Source: CAVXFL01 sp963761015 (GTDB taxonomy: Bacteria > Pseudomonadota > Alphaproteobacteria > Acetobacterales > Acetobacteraceae). From it: a stretch of DNA of 64,000 bases. Below are positions 1-8,687 of this stretch, piece by piece. A model generated the notes under the pieces. It was not told the origin of the DNA. It ran no database searches and saw only the letters and a list, made by a program, of their open reading frames with translations. A program made the position numbers and the translations under genes. The stretch covers positions 180,399 through 244,398 of the forward strand of contig CAVXFL010000011.1 of NCBI GenBank assembly GCA_963761015.1, read 5' to 3'. The stretch's first letter is position 1, and each line of letters starts with the position of its first letter.

Positions 1-2
1 GC

Positions 3-68
3 GACACGCTGGTCGCCAACGCGGTTCTCAACACGACGTACAGTCCCGGCGCCGGCAACGTTTGGTGA
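3..68 (+). CDS. C-terminal end of an unidentified upstream gene (partial)
   Basis: An open frame enters from the left edge and ends at a TGA at 66-68. The 21 visible residues end in SPGAGNVW. Too little remains to name a family. The next gene begins about 14 bases later on the same strand, so the two could be co-transcribed. Confidence 0.35.
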   Translation, partial: DTLVANAVLNTTYSPGAGNVW

Positions 69-81
69 TAGAGTGGCGGCC

Positions 82-1224
82 ATGCCGGAACGGAGAACAG
101 GCATCCGGATAGATGTGCTCGCGCTGCTCGGCGTTCTATGCGGCGCACTCTTCTGCTGCTCGGCAGCGCTCGCCGCGGATGCGCCGGCTCCCGGCTCGCA
201 TCTTGCACTGGTAATCGGGGAGAGTGCGTACAGGCCGTTGCCACCGCTGCCCGTCTGCGCCGGCTCGGCGCGCTCGGTCGGGGCCGCGCTGCGGCACGAC
301 GGCTTCGCGGTCACGCAACTGATCAACGCGAGCAACGGTGAAATCGCGGCCGCTCTCACTAAGTTCGGCAAGCGGCTTGCCCATGCGCCGGGATCGACCG
401 CCGTACTGTACTTCTGCGGCTATGCCGCTGGCCTGAACGCCCGCGGCTTTCTCCTGCCGGTCGAGGCCAATATCGAGCGGCGCTTCGACGTCATCACGCA
501 GGGCATCGTCGCGACGTCGGCGCTGACCACCGTGGCCGGTCCGGCGACCGCCGCCGGGCTGCTCGTCCTCGACGTGTTCCCGCGCCCCGGCGACCATGCG
601 CTGGCGCCGCTGGCCCGCCTCACCGAGGCCGCAGCAAGGCCGGGTGATGGTTATCTCGCGGTGGCCGAGACCCACCCCAATGATGCGCAAACCCCGCTGA
701 CAACCGCGCTGGTGGCCGCCTTGAGCGCCCCCACCGTGGAAACAGGCAAACTCGTCGACGAGGCGCGGCGGCGGGTCGCCACCATTGCCGGCAGCAAGGT
801 GATCGCCGCCCAGGCGCCTACGAGCACAACCTACCTGGCCGGGGGACCTCCGCCCGCGCCCGCTCCCGCGAAGCCGCCGCCCGCTCCGCCGCCGAAGCAA
901 CCGACGGCGGAGACCGCGGTGCCCGCCGAACCCGCCGGACCTGCCGCTCCGGCGCCGTCCCCGGCTCGCCCGGCGGCGGAAGCATCGGCACCGCCCGCGG
1001 CGGCCACCGGGCCGCTGATGCCGGACGAAGCCCATATGAGCGATGCCGACCGGCGGCGCGTGCAGGCGGCGCTGGCCCTGCTCGGCTATTACAGCGGCCG
1101 CATCGACGGCGTATTCGGCCCGGAGACGCGCGCGGCGATCCGCCGCTTTCAGCACGAAATCGGTGTCGACATGACGGGCGAACTCACCGCCGCGGAGGCG
1201 CAACGGCTGGTCGCGCAGCGCTAG
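82..1224 (+). CDS. Exported caspase-like (C14 fold) pseudoenzyme with peptidoglycan-binding domain
   Basis: The N-terminus is a signal peptide (hydrophobic LALLGVLCGALFCCSAALA, then ADA). Residues of roughly 40-260 follow the caspase p20 pattern: LALVIGESAY, a YFCGYAAG segment where active members have a GHG histidine motif, a LLPVEA strand, and LLVLDVFPRP where active members have DACR. Both catalytic residues are therefore replaced (His by Tyr, Cys by Phe/Pro), which suggests a non-proteolytic member. A Pro/Ala-rich linker (about 260-315) leads to a C-terminal PG_binding_1 domain (QAALALLGYYSGRIDGVFG, then TRAAIRRFQ). GTG at 73 is an alternative start; ATG at 82 gives the cleaner signal peptide. 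The role is inferred to be periplasmic and wall-associated. Confidence 0.75.
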   Translation: MPERRTGIRIDVLALLGVLCGALFCCSAALAADAPAPGSHLALVIGESAYRPLPPLPVCAGSARSVGAALRHDGFAVTQLINASNGEIAAALTKFGKRLAHAPGSTAVLYFCGYAAGLNARGFLLPVEANIERRFDVITQGIVATSALTTVAGPATAAGLLVLDVFPRPGDHALAPLARLTEAAARPGDGYLAVAETHPNDAQTPLTTALVAALSAPTVETGKLVDEARRRVATIAGSKVIAAQAPTSTTYLAGGPPPAPAPAKPPPAPPPKQPTAETAVPAEPAGPAAPAPSPARPAAEASAPPAAATGPLMPDEAHMSDADRRRVQAALALLGYYSGRIDGVFGPETRAAIRRFQHEIGVDMTGELTAAEAQRLVAQR

Positions 1225-1278
1225 ACTCCGCCCGCCGGCGGGCGCAAACCGGCCCCAGGCGTCGCGGGGCGGGGCACG

Positions 1279-2151
1279 ATGGGACTCAAGGCCAAGTTCA
1301 ATTTGGTGATGCTGGCGGCTTTCCTGGTCGGGCTCGCGCTTGCCGCCGTGCTCGCCTACCGCATCGTGCAGGACAACGCGCGCCGCGAGGTGCTGCAGGA
1401 CGCGGCGCTCATGATGGCGGAGGCCTCGGCGATCCGGACCTACACCTCGCGCGAGATCGGGCCGCTGCTCGCCGAGCAGAGCAAGGTGCATTTTCTGCCG
1501 GATACCATCCCGGCCTTCGCCGCGCAGACCAACTTCCGCCAGATCCAGCGGGATTTCCCCGACTACAGCTATCGCGAGCCGACGCTGAACCCGACCAATC
1601 CGGCCGACAAGGCGCAGCCCTGGGAAGCCGACATCATCCACAAATTCCGCAACAGCTCCAATCTCGCCAGCCTGGTGACCGAACGGACCACCGCGACCGG
1701 CCCGATCCTGTCGCTGTCGCGCCCGCTCCGCGTCACCGAGAAGGAATGTCTCACCTGCCACTCCACGCCGTCAGTGGCCCCGGCTTCGATGATCGAGCTG
1801 TACGGCTCGGACCACGGCTTCGGCTGGAAGCTCGGCGATGTGATCGCCGCGCAGGTGGTCTCGGTACCCGAGCGCGTGCCGCTGGAACGGGCGAACCGCA
1901 CCTTCCTTCTGTTCCTCGGCGGCCTGCTCGCCGTGTTCCTGGTCATGGTGCTGCTGCTGAACCTGCTGTTGCATTATGTGATCGTTAAGCCGGTGCGCCG
2001 CATTTCATCCATCGCCGGCGAGGTCAGCCTGGGCAACATGGAGGCGCGCGAGTTCAAGGTGCGCGGCCACGACGAGATCGCCTCGCTCGCGGAATCGTTC
2101 AACCGCATGCGCCGCAGCCTCGCCAACGCGCTGCGGCTGCTCGGGGAATGA
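1279..2151 (+). CDS. DUF3365 heme-c sensor with HAMP domain
   Basis: A 290-residue membrane protein. It has an N-terminal transmembrane helix (about 8-28), a periplasmic DUF3365/Tll0287-like domain with one c-type heme motif CLTCH (about residue 157), a second transmembrane helix (about 208-232, LLFLGGLLAVFLVMVLLLN) and a HAMP domain to the C-terminus (IVKPVRRIS, then DEIASLAESFNRM). No kinase or methyl-accepting domain follows, so output probably passes to a partner. The Ser/Thr kinase gene starts 21 bases downstream, making it the obvious candidate. Family features are seen; a redox or gas-sensing role is inferred. Confidence 0.82.
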   Translation: MGLKAKFNLVMLAAFLVGLALAAVLAYRIVQDNARREVLQDAALMMAEASAIRTYTSREIGPLLAEQSKVHFLPDTIPAFAAQTNFRQIQRDFPDYSYREPTLNPTNPADKAQPWEADIIHKFRNSSNLASLVTERTTATGPILSLSRPLRVTEKECLTCHSTPSVAPASMIELYGSDHGFGWKLGDVIAAQVVSVPERVPLERANRTFLLFLGGLLAVFLVMVLLLNLLLHYVIVKPVRRISSIAGEVSLGNMEAREFKVRGHDEIASLAESFNRMRRSLANALRLLGE

Positions 2152-2172
2152 GCGGGGCCTGACGCACCGCCG

Positions 2173-3523
2173 ATGAACGAGCTGCCCGCGCAAATCGGCC
2201 GTTACGAGGTGCAGTCGGTCATCGGCCGCGGCGCGATGGGCGTCATCTACCGGGCGCACGATCCGGCCATCGACCGGCTCGTCGCGCTGAAGCTGGTGCG
2301 CGCCGATCTGCTGAGCGGCGACGAGCGCGAGGACTATCTGAAACGGTTCCGCCAGGAGGCGCAGGCGGCCGGACGCTGCATGCACCCGAACATCGTCGCC
2401 ATCTACGATTTCGCCCTGCACGAGGGCAATCCGTTCCTGGCGATGGAATACGTGCAGGGCATCAGCCTCGCCGAGGCGCTGGCGCGCGGCACGCGGTTTC
2501 GGATCGCCGAGGCTGTCTACATCGTGCGCCAGATGCTGGACGCGCTGGCCTGCGCGCACGCGCTCGGCGTCGTGCATCGCGACGTGAAACCGGCGAACGT
2601 GCTGCTGCTGGCGAGCGGTCACGTGAAGGTCACGGATTTCGGCATTTCCCGCATCGAGACGTCGCACCTGACCCAAACCGGCTCCGTCGTCGGCACGCCC
2701 AGCTACATGTCGCCGGAACAGTGCCGCGCCGGGCAGGTCGACGCGCGCAGCGACGTATTCTCGGCCGGCGCCGTGCTCTACGAACTGCTGAGCGGCGAAC
2801 GCCCGTTTTCCGGCCGCACGTTCAGCCAGGTCATGCACCAGGTCATGAACGAGGACCCGGCCGACATCCGCGAAAAGGTGCCCGGCCTGCCAAGCCCGGT
2901 GTACGCGGCCCTGCGCCGGGCGCTCGAAAAACGCCCGGAGGACCGCTTCCCCTCGGCACAAGCGATGGCCGACGTGCTGCGAAGTAACGGCGCGGCAGTC
3001 ACCGCGGACGATCGCACCGTCGTCGCCCAGGCCGGCGACCCGGCGCATTTCGCCGAGTTCGGCAAGAACCGGGCAGGAGCAGGACGGCGCCCGGCACGAT
3101 CCGGGCCTTCTCGACAGCATCGAGCGGCGGCTTGCCCTACATGTTGGACCGATCGCCAAACGCCTCGTCCAGACGGCCAGCCGCAAGACGCCGACCGCCG
3201 AAGCACTCTGCGAGGTCCTGTCGCGCAGCATCGAGGAGCCGGCCGCACGCGCGGCCTTTCTCGACGACGCTATGGGGCTCGCGCGCTCGCAAACCGGCTC
3301 GGGCATGACACGCACCACGGTCGCCTTCGCTAGCAACCCGGCGATCCCGCCCGATCGGGCCGAACAGGTGCAACACGACCTGGCGCGCTTCCTCGGGCCG
3401 ATCGCCAGGGTCCTGGTGAAGCGCGCGATCGGCTCGGCCGGTTCGGTCCAGGAACTGCGCGAGAAGTTGGCGGCCCATATCGAGAGCCCGGGCGACCGGG
3501 CCACATTCCTGAAGGGTCGCTGA
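2173..3523 (+). CDS. Serine/threonine protein kinase (frameshifted near 3050-3095)
   Basis: The kinase core is complete: glycine loop GRGAMGVIYRAH, catalytic lysine in VALKLV, HRDVKPANVLL, DFGISR, and GTPSYMSPEQ in the activation segment, covering residues of about 8-265. After about residue 290 the frame degenerates, while the +1 frame continues the family-typical C-terminal region (LLDSIERRLALHVGPIAKRL, then HIESPGDRATFL) to a stop at 3521-3523. One extra base between about 3050 and 3095 explains this. No PASTA repeats or transmembrane helix are visible, so the protein is probably cytosolic. It follows the heme-HAMP sensor by 21 bases, suggesting a sensor-kinase pair. Confidence 0.85.
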
Positions 3524-3633
3524 GTCGCGCCGGCCACAGCCTCTTTCCAATCCGCCGGCCGGGCGGCAAAACTCGTTGTGCTTTGCGACGCGGCGAGGCG
3601 AATCGGCGGCGGACCGAGGCAAAGAACCCGATC

Positions 3634-4572
3634 ATGAAGCACTGGCGGATCGAGGACGTGGCCTGGGACCGGTTCGATCGGGCGAAGGTCGATCCGGCCA
3701 TCATCCCGCTGGTCAAGGCGGCGGCGATGGTCGAACGCAACGGCTCCGACTATGCGATCTACCTGAACAACGTCTTCGCCGACGACCCGGACTTCCGCCA
3801 GGCCGCCGATCACTGGGCCAGCGAGGAAGTGCAGCACGGCGACGCGCTCGGCCGCTGGGCGATGCTGGCCGATCCGGACTGGGACTACCGGGCGGCGTTC
3901 GCCCGCTACAAGGCCGGCTTCAAGCTGCCGCTCGACGCCACGCGCTCGGTACGCGGCTCGCGCTCCGGCGAACTGATTGCGCGCTGCATGGTGGAGACCG
4001 GCACCTCCAGCTACTACACCGCGCTCGCCGATGCCGCCGAGGAGCCGGTGCTCGCGCAGATCTGCCGCCTGATCGCTGCCGACGAATACCGCCATTTCAA
4101 GCTGTTCTACGACCATATGCGCCGCTATTTGGCGCGCGAGCGCATCGGCCTGCCGCGGCGGATCGCCATCGCGCTCGGGCGCATCACCGAAAGCGAGGAC
4201 GACGAGTTGGCCTTCGCCTGGCATTGCGGCAACGATCCCGCCGGCGCGCCCTACGAGCACCGCCGGGCCTCCGCCGCCTACATGGCGCGGGCGATCCCGT
4301 ACTACCGGCCGCGGCACGTCGAGCGTGGCGCCCGCATGATCCTGAAGGCGGTCGGCCTGCCACCGCGCGGGCGCCTCTCGGATTCTGGTGACCCGACTGT
4401 TCTGGCGGATTTTGCAGCACCGTCGCCGGCGCTGCGCCCGGCTCGCCGTACCACTGTAATCCCCGGCATAAGAACTGGCGGCCGCGCCGCCTTTCGTGCT
4501 CAATGGCCATCACGCCTCACGCGCCCCGCCCCCGCGGAGCGGCTCGCGATCCACGAGAAGTCAGCGGAATGA
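3634..4572 (+). CDS. Ferritin-like diiron protein
   Basis: The protein begins MKHWRIEDVAWDRFD. It carries carboxylate/histidine motifs spaced as in ferritin-like diiron folds: EEVQHGD (about residue 64), ETGTSSYYTAL (about 124) and DEYRHFK (about 153). The substrate is unknown; related proteins are acyl-ACP desaturase-like or rubrerythrin-like. An upstream in-frame ATG at 3583 is less likely because the added residues are charged and unconserved. From about 4370 the frame reads as non-coding-like sequence, whereas the +1 frame gives a plausible tail (RILVTRLFWRILQHRRRR) ending at a TAA at 4457-4459. The true C-terminus may therefore be at 4459, after a one-base insertion. Confidence 0.65.
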   Translation: MKHWRIEDVAWDRFDRAKVDPAIIPLVKAAAMVERNGSDYAIYLNNVFADDPDFRQAADHWASEEVQHGDALGRWAMLADPDWDYRAAFARYKAGFKLPLDATRSVRGSRSGELIARCMVETGTSSYYTALADAAEEPVLAQICRLIAADEYRHFKLFYDHMRRYLARERIGLPRRIAIALGRITESEDDELAFAWHCGNDPAGAPYEHRRASAAYMARAIPYYRPRHVERGARMILKAVGLPPRGRLSDSGDPTVLADFAAPSPALRPARRTTVIPGIRTGGRAAFRAQWPSRLTRPAPAERLAIHEKSAE

Positions 4573-4806
4573 GCCGAACGCAGCAGGAACGAGACCAGAA
4601 CCACAACCGAGACGCGAAGGCTCCGCCTCGTTTTCTCAATTCCTGCTGAACGCGCCAGACAATGATGGCCGACTGGCCGGCGTTCGGCGCAATGTCGGGA
4701 GAGGGAAGTGGAACGGTGCGATGCGCCAAACGGCTGCGACTGACATCCAACAGTGCCGTCGGCGGAGCAGCCTGCGGCTCGTCCGACTCCCGCGGGTCCG
4801 AACGCG
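4573..4806. other. Intergenic region, no gene recognised
   Basis: About 230 bases (347 if the ferritin-like gene ends at 4459) lie between the ferritin-like gene and the permease. Short frames here lack family features. No hairpin with a T-run and no clear promoter was seen. Confidence 0.4.
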
Positions 4807-5592
4807 TTGACCTTTTATCATAGCGATCCGCTCTACCCGGCGTCGGGATTTCTGGTCGGGTTTCTCGTCGGCATGACCGGCATGGGCGGCGGCTCGCTGA
4901 TGACGCCCCTATTGATCCTGGTATTCGGGGTGCATCCGGCCGCGGCGGTCGGGACCGACCTGGTTTACGCCTCCGTGACCAAGGCCGTCGGCACGGTCCT
5001 TCACGGCGTGAACCGCACCGTCGACTGGCGGATCACCGCCCGGCTCGCGATGGGAAGCGTGCCGGCCACCGCATTGACTCTGCTATTTCTTTCCAACCTG
5101 AACATTCACGGCGGCACGGCCTCGGAGGTGATTTCGTTCATCCTCGGGATCGCGCTGATCGCGACCGCGCTGTCGCTCATGTTCCGTGGCCGCATCGTCG
5201 ACTTCGTCGCCCGGCGATTGGGCGAGCCGGATCCTCGCCGGGCCGCCATGCTCACGGTGGCAACCGGGGCGGTGCTCGGCGTCACAGTCTCGATTTCCTC
5301 GGTCGGCGCCGGAGCATTGGGCATTACCGCGCTGATTCTGCTCTATCCGCGCGAACGGATGGCCTGCATCGTGGGGTCCGACATCGCACACGCGGTCCCG
5401 CTCACCCTGCTCGCCGGCCTGGGACACTGGTTCCTCGGCTCGGTCGCCTGGGCGCTTCTCGGGTCGCTCCTGTTCGGGTCCATCCCCGGCATCATCCTCG
5501 GCAGCTACGTGTCTACGCGTGTGCCCGAGGCCGTGCTGCGCGCCGTTCTCGCGACGACGCTGCTGCTGGTGGGCAGCAAGCTCGTGGTCTGA
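4807..5592 (+). CDS. TauE/SafE family sulfite-exporter-type permease
   Basis: A polytopic membrane protein of about 261 residues with roughly eight hydrophobic segments. The family signature is clear in both halves: FLVGFLVGMTGMGGGSLMTP near the N-terminus and VSISSVGAGALGITALILL in the second half. The TTG at 4807 is chosen because translation from it begins TFYHSDPLYPASG, which matches how alphaproteobacterial members begin. The upstream extension from ATG 4753 has no membrane or family character. Family members move sulfite, sulfoacetate or related anions; the substrate cannot be read from sequence. No sulfur-metabolism neighbour is present. Confidence 0.8.
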   Translation: MTFYHSDPLYPASGFLVGFLVGMTGMGGGSLMTPLLILVFGVHPAAAVGTDLVYASVTKAVGTVLHGVNRTVDWRITARLAMGSVPATALTLLFLSNLNIHGGTASEVISFILGIALIATALSLMFRGRIVDFVARRLGEPDPRRAAMLTVATGAVLGVTVSISSVGAGALGITALILLYPRERMACIVGSDIAHAVPLTLLAGLGHWFLGSVAWALLGSLLFGSIPGIILGSYVSTRVPEAVLRAVLATTLLLVGSKLVV

Positions 5593-5702
5593 GGGCGCCG
5601 CTCGGCGGTATCAGTCGCCGCTCGGCGGCAACCGGGGCTTCGCTGCGCCGTTCTGCTCCTCACTGCCATGCTTGGGCCGGAGGAGCTGATGGGGAGCGGC
5701 GT

Positions 5703-6221
5703 GTGAAAGTCATGCGGCGAGGCCAGCCGGTGCTGCTGATCTGCTTGCTCGGCATGGCGGGCTGCACATCGGTGCTGACCGAAACGACCTCGGACGTGGC
5801 AGGCATCGCCGGGGCGGGCGCCGCGAACGCCGTTACCAACAGTGCCGCGCTCGCCACCGGCATCGGCCTCGGCATCCAGTCCGGCGCCCGTTTCGGCCTG
5901 CAATTTGTCGAGCGGCGCGTGCACGGGGCCGAGCAGGACCGCATCGCCGAGGCGGCCGGCCCGCTGGCCATCGGCGCGGTTGGCACGTGGAGCGTGCGCC
6001 ACCGCATCCCGATCGAGCCGGACGAGCACGGCGAGGTAGTGGTCACGCGCATCCTCGGCGGCGGCAACATGGTCTGCAAGGACATCATCTTTTCCGTCGA
6101 GCACCGGACCCAGAAGGGGCCGCGCCGCGCCTTCTACACCGCGAGCGTGTGCCTGGACGGCACGGTCTGGCGCTGGGCGACCGCGGAGCCGGCGACCGCC
6201 CGCTGGGGCGCCTTGCAGTGA
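5703..6221 (+). CDS. Predicted lipoprotein, first of a tandem paralogous pair
   Basis: A short basic N-terminus is followed by a hydrophobic stretch ending in LLGMAGC, a good lipobox, so the mature protein should be lipid-anchored at that Cys. A glycine/alanine-rich segment (about 35-65) resembles a membrane-inserting glycine-zipper stretch. The second half contains RIPIEPDEHGEV, an internal Cys pair (MVCKD and SVCLD) and a WRWATAEPATARWG tail. The next gene shares this plan. GTG 5703 and ATG 5712 are both possible starts. Function unknown. Confidence 0.6.
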   Translation: MKVMRRGQPVLLICLLGMAGCTSVLTETTSDVAGIAGAGAANAVTNSAALATGIGLGIQSGARFGLQFVERRVHGAEQDRIAEAAGPLAIGAVGTWSVRHRIPIEPDEHGEVVVTRILGGGNMVCKDIIFSVEHRTQKGPRRAFYTASVCLDGTVWRWATAEPATARWGALQ

Positions 6222-6724
6222 CCGCCCGCTCGGCGGCCGCCTTCCGCCCGACCGCGATCTTCGCTTTCCTGCTGCTGCTGCCGGGATGCAAGGCGGTGGG
6301 CGAAATCGCGGGCGTCGCGGCCGGGGTCGCCGGCGGCACCGCCACCGGCAATCCCGCGGCCGGGTTCGCGATCGGCGTGGTCACGAATGCCGGTGTGGAC
6401 GAGTTGGTCAATTGGATCGACCGCAGCCGCCAAGGCGCCGAGCAGGCGGCGATCGCCCAAATCGCGGGCCGGCTTGCGATCGGCCAGAGCCATCCCTGGC
6501 GTATCCGCCACACCATTCCGATCGGCAACGAGCACGGTACGCTGCGCGTCGTAGCCGTCACCGCGACGCCCCTCACGACCTGCAAGGAGGTGGTGTTCTC
6601 GGTCGACGACGATGACGACCATGCGCCGGGACGGCGGTTCACCACCGCGGTTTGTCGGCAGGGCAAAAGCTGGCGCTGGGCGCTGGCCGAGCCGGCGGTC
6701 CAGCGCTGGGGCTATCTCCAGTAG
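6218..6724 (+). CDS. Predicted lipoprotein, second of a tandem paralogous pair
   Basis: The GTG start overlaps the previous stop (GTGA), indicating translational coupling. The signal ends FLLLLPGC, a lipobox. A Gly/Ala-rich stretch with ATGNPAAGFAIG follows, then motifs shared with the upstream gene: QGAEQAAIAQIAGRLAIG, RIRHTIPIGNEHG, two Cys (TTCKEVVFSV and TAVCRQG) and WRWALAEPAVQRWGYLQ. The pair is a local duplication. Each copy keeps two non-lipobox cysteines, possibly a disulfide. Function unknown. Confidence 0.6.
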   Translation: MTARSAAAFRPTAIFAFLLLLPGCKAVGEIAGVAAGVAGGTATGNPAAGFAIGVVTNAGVDELVNWIDRSRQGAEQAAIAQIAGRLAIGQSHPWRIRHTIPIGNEHGTLRVVAVTATPLTTCKEVVFSVDDDDDHAPGRRFTTAVCRQGKSWRWALAEPAVQRWGYLQ

Positions 6725-6834
6725 GCGCGCCTCCCGCCTCACAACACGGTGCGCGGGCAAACAGCTGCGGTACCCGGCGTTTACGACGGTACGGTAACAG
6801 CCTCGCTCCGCGAGGCCGGCACAGGAGGCGTTCC

Positions 6835-7155
6835 ATGAAGAACACCGTACTAGCCGCCGCTGGTGGCGCACTGACGGCAATGCTGCTGTTGTCCCAGCCG
6901 GGAGTGGCGCGCGAGGAGAATCCGGGAATGACCAAGCAGGCGGTTCCCTCGATGAAGCCCGCGGCCAAGGAGAAGACGAAGAACGTCGCGCCGCTCACCG
7001 TCGGCGCCGTGCCCAACCCGGGCGCGAAGGCCCTCGGCACCGCGCAAGCCGCCCCGTCCAAGCTGCCCGCGCCGAAGGCGACGCCCGAAGCGGTGGATTC
7101 CCATCAGGGCATGGCCGGGGGCGGCCACGTCGCGCAGACGCAGTCGAAACAGTAA
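6835..7155 (+). CDS. Small exported Ala/Pro/Lys-rich protein, unknown function
   Basis: ATG 6835 is preceded by a strong Shine-Dalgarno AGGAGG at 6823-6828. The 106-residue product has a signal peptide (MKNTVLAAAGGALTAMLLL, cleaved near GVA-RE) and a low-complexity remainder rich in K, P, A and T with no cysteine. No family recognised. It is probably periplasmic and disordered. Confidence 0.5.
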   Translation: MKNTVLAAAGGALTAMLLLSQPGVAREENPGMTKQAVPSMKPAAKEKTKNVAPLTVGAVPNPGAKALGTAQAAPSKLPAPKATPEAVDSHQGMAGGGHVAQTQSKQ

Positions 7156-7299
7156 GACGGCCGCAGGCCCGGGCGCGGGCCCCGGACACCTCGGCGGCGC
7201 GCGATTGCCGCGCCGCAACACTTCGGGGTCGCTGCCGTTTGGCGAACTCGGTTTGGTGGATCATCCTATGGCCTCGATCCCCCAACCGAGTTTCCGCCC

Positions 7300-8673
7300 A
7301 TGATCCTCCGCTACACGCGCCCGGTGATGGCCGCCGTCTGGGCGCCGGAGAACCGCCTGAAAATCTGGTTCGAGGTCGAGGCCCTCGCTGCCGAGGCGAT
7401 GGCCGAGTTTGGCGCCGTCCCGCGCGAGGCGGCGCGCAACATCCGCGCGCGCGGCGCGGCGAAGGTCGCGGCGATCGGCTCGGCCGAGATCGCAGAGATC
7501 GACGCCGTCGAGCGCGAGACCCGCCACGACGTGATCGCCTTTTTGACCTGGCTCGGCAAGGCGATCGGGCCGGACGCCCGATTTCTCCACCTCGGCATGA
7601 CCTCCAGCGACCTGTTGGACACCACGCTGGCGGTGCAGCTGCGGCAGACGGCCGACCTGCTGCTGGACGACCTCGACCGCGTTCTGGCGGCCCTGAAGTA
7701 CCGCGCCTTCGCGCACAAGCACACGCTCACCATCGGGCGCAGCCACGGCATCCACGCCGAGCCCACGACCTTCGGCCTGAAGCTCGCCGGTCATTATGCC
7801 GAGTTCGCGCGCGACCGGACTCGATTGGAAGCCGCGCGGGCGGAGATCGCCACCTGTGCCATCAGCGGCGCGGTCGGCACCTTCGCCCATGTGGACCCGC
7901 GCGTGGAGGCCTATGTCGCCGACCGGCTCGGCCTGACACCCGAACCCGTTTCCACCCAGGTGATCCCGCGCGACCGGCATGCGGTGCTCTTCTGCACGCT
8001 CGGCGTGATCGCGAGCGGCATCGAGCGGCTGGCCACGGAAATCCGCCATTTGCAGCGCAGCGAGGTGCGGGAAGCAGAAGAATTCTTCCATCCCGGCCAG
8101 AAGGGCAGCAGCGCCATGCCGCACAAGCGCAATCCGGTGCTGAGCGAAAACCTGACCGGGCTGGCGCGGCTGGTGCGCGGCGCGGTGGTGCCGGCCTTGG
8201 AAAATGTCGCGCTGTGGCACGAGCGCGACATCAGCCATTCCTCGGTCGAGCGGGTGATCGCGCCCGACGCCACGATTGCGTTGGACTTCGCCCTCGACCG
8301 GCTGGCCGGCCTGATCGAGCGGCTGGTCATCTACCCCGAGCGGATGCGCGCCAACCTGGAGAGCCTGGGCGGGGTCGTGCATTCCGGCGAGGTCCTGCTC
8401 GCCCTCGCCCGCGCCGGGCTGTCGCGCGAGGACGCCTATCGTATCGTCCAGCGCAACGCGATGGCGACGTGGACGAAGCTCGGCACGCCGGAGGGTCGGG
8501 ATTTTCGCGCCCACCTCGAATCCGACCCGGAACTGGCCGGCCGGGTGACGCCGGAACTGCTCGATGCGGCGATGGACCCGGGGATGCACCTCAAGGAGCT
8601 CGATTGCATCTTCACCCGCGTGTTCGGCGAACCGGGCCCTCCCCCGGACTCCCTCCCACAAGGAGAATCCTGA
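7300..8673 (+). CDS. purB: Adenylosuccinate lyase
   Basis: This enzyme converts SAICAR to AICAR and adenylosuccinate to AMP in purine synthesis. The 457-residue protein begins MILRYTRPVMAAVWAPENRL and has the fumarase/aspartase superfamily elements: GRSHGIHAEPTTFG (about residue 147) and the signature loop GSSAMPHKRNP (about residue 270), which carries the catalytic Ser. SHSSVERVIAPDA follows. Length is normal for the family. It leads a run of purine genes on this strand. Confidence 0.96.
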   Translation: MILRYTRPVMAAVWAPENRLKIWFEVEALAAEAMAEFGAVPREAARNIRARGAAKVAAIGSAEIAEIDAVERETRHDVIAFLTWLGKAIGPDARFLHLGMTSSDLLDTTLAVQLRQTADLLLDDLDRVLAALKYRAFAHKHTLTIGRSHGIHAEPTTFGLKLAGHYAEFARDRTRLEAARAEIATCAISGAVGTFAHVDPRVEAYVADRLGLTPEPVSTQVIPRDRHAVLFCTLGVIASGIERLATEIRHLQRSEVREAEEFFHPGQKGSSAMPHKRNPVLSENLTGLARLVRGAVVPALENVALWHERDISHSSVERVIAPDATIALDFALDRLAGLIERLVIYPERMRANLESLGGVVHSGEVLLALARAGLSREDAYRIVQRNAMATWTKLGTPEGRDFRAHLESDPELAGRVTPELLDAAMDPGMHLKELDCIFTRVFGEPGPPPDSLPQGES

Positions 8674-8687
8674 ACGGAAAGCCGCGA

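Noticed and set aside
2005..4503. An 832-codon open frame on the minus strand, and other very long antisense frames (for example 136-1761, 7261-8661, 42422-43771)
   Set aside because: They lie opposite well-recognised genes, show only Arg/His/Gly/Ala-rich translations typical of the complement of GC-rich coding DNA, and contain no motif.
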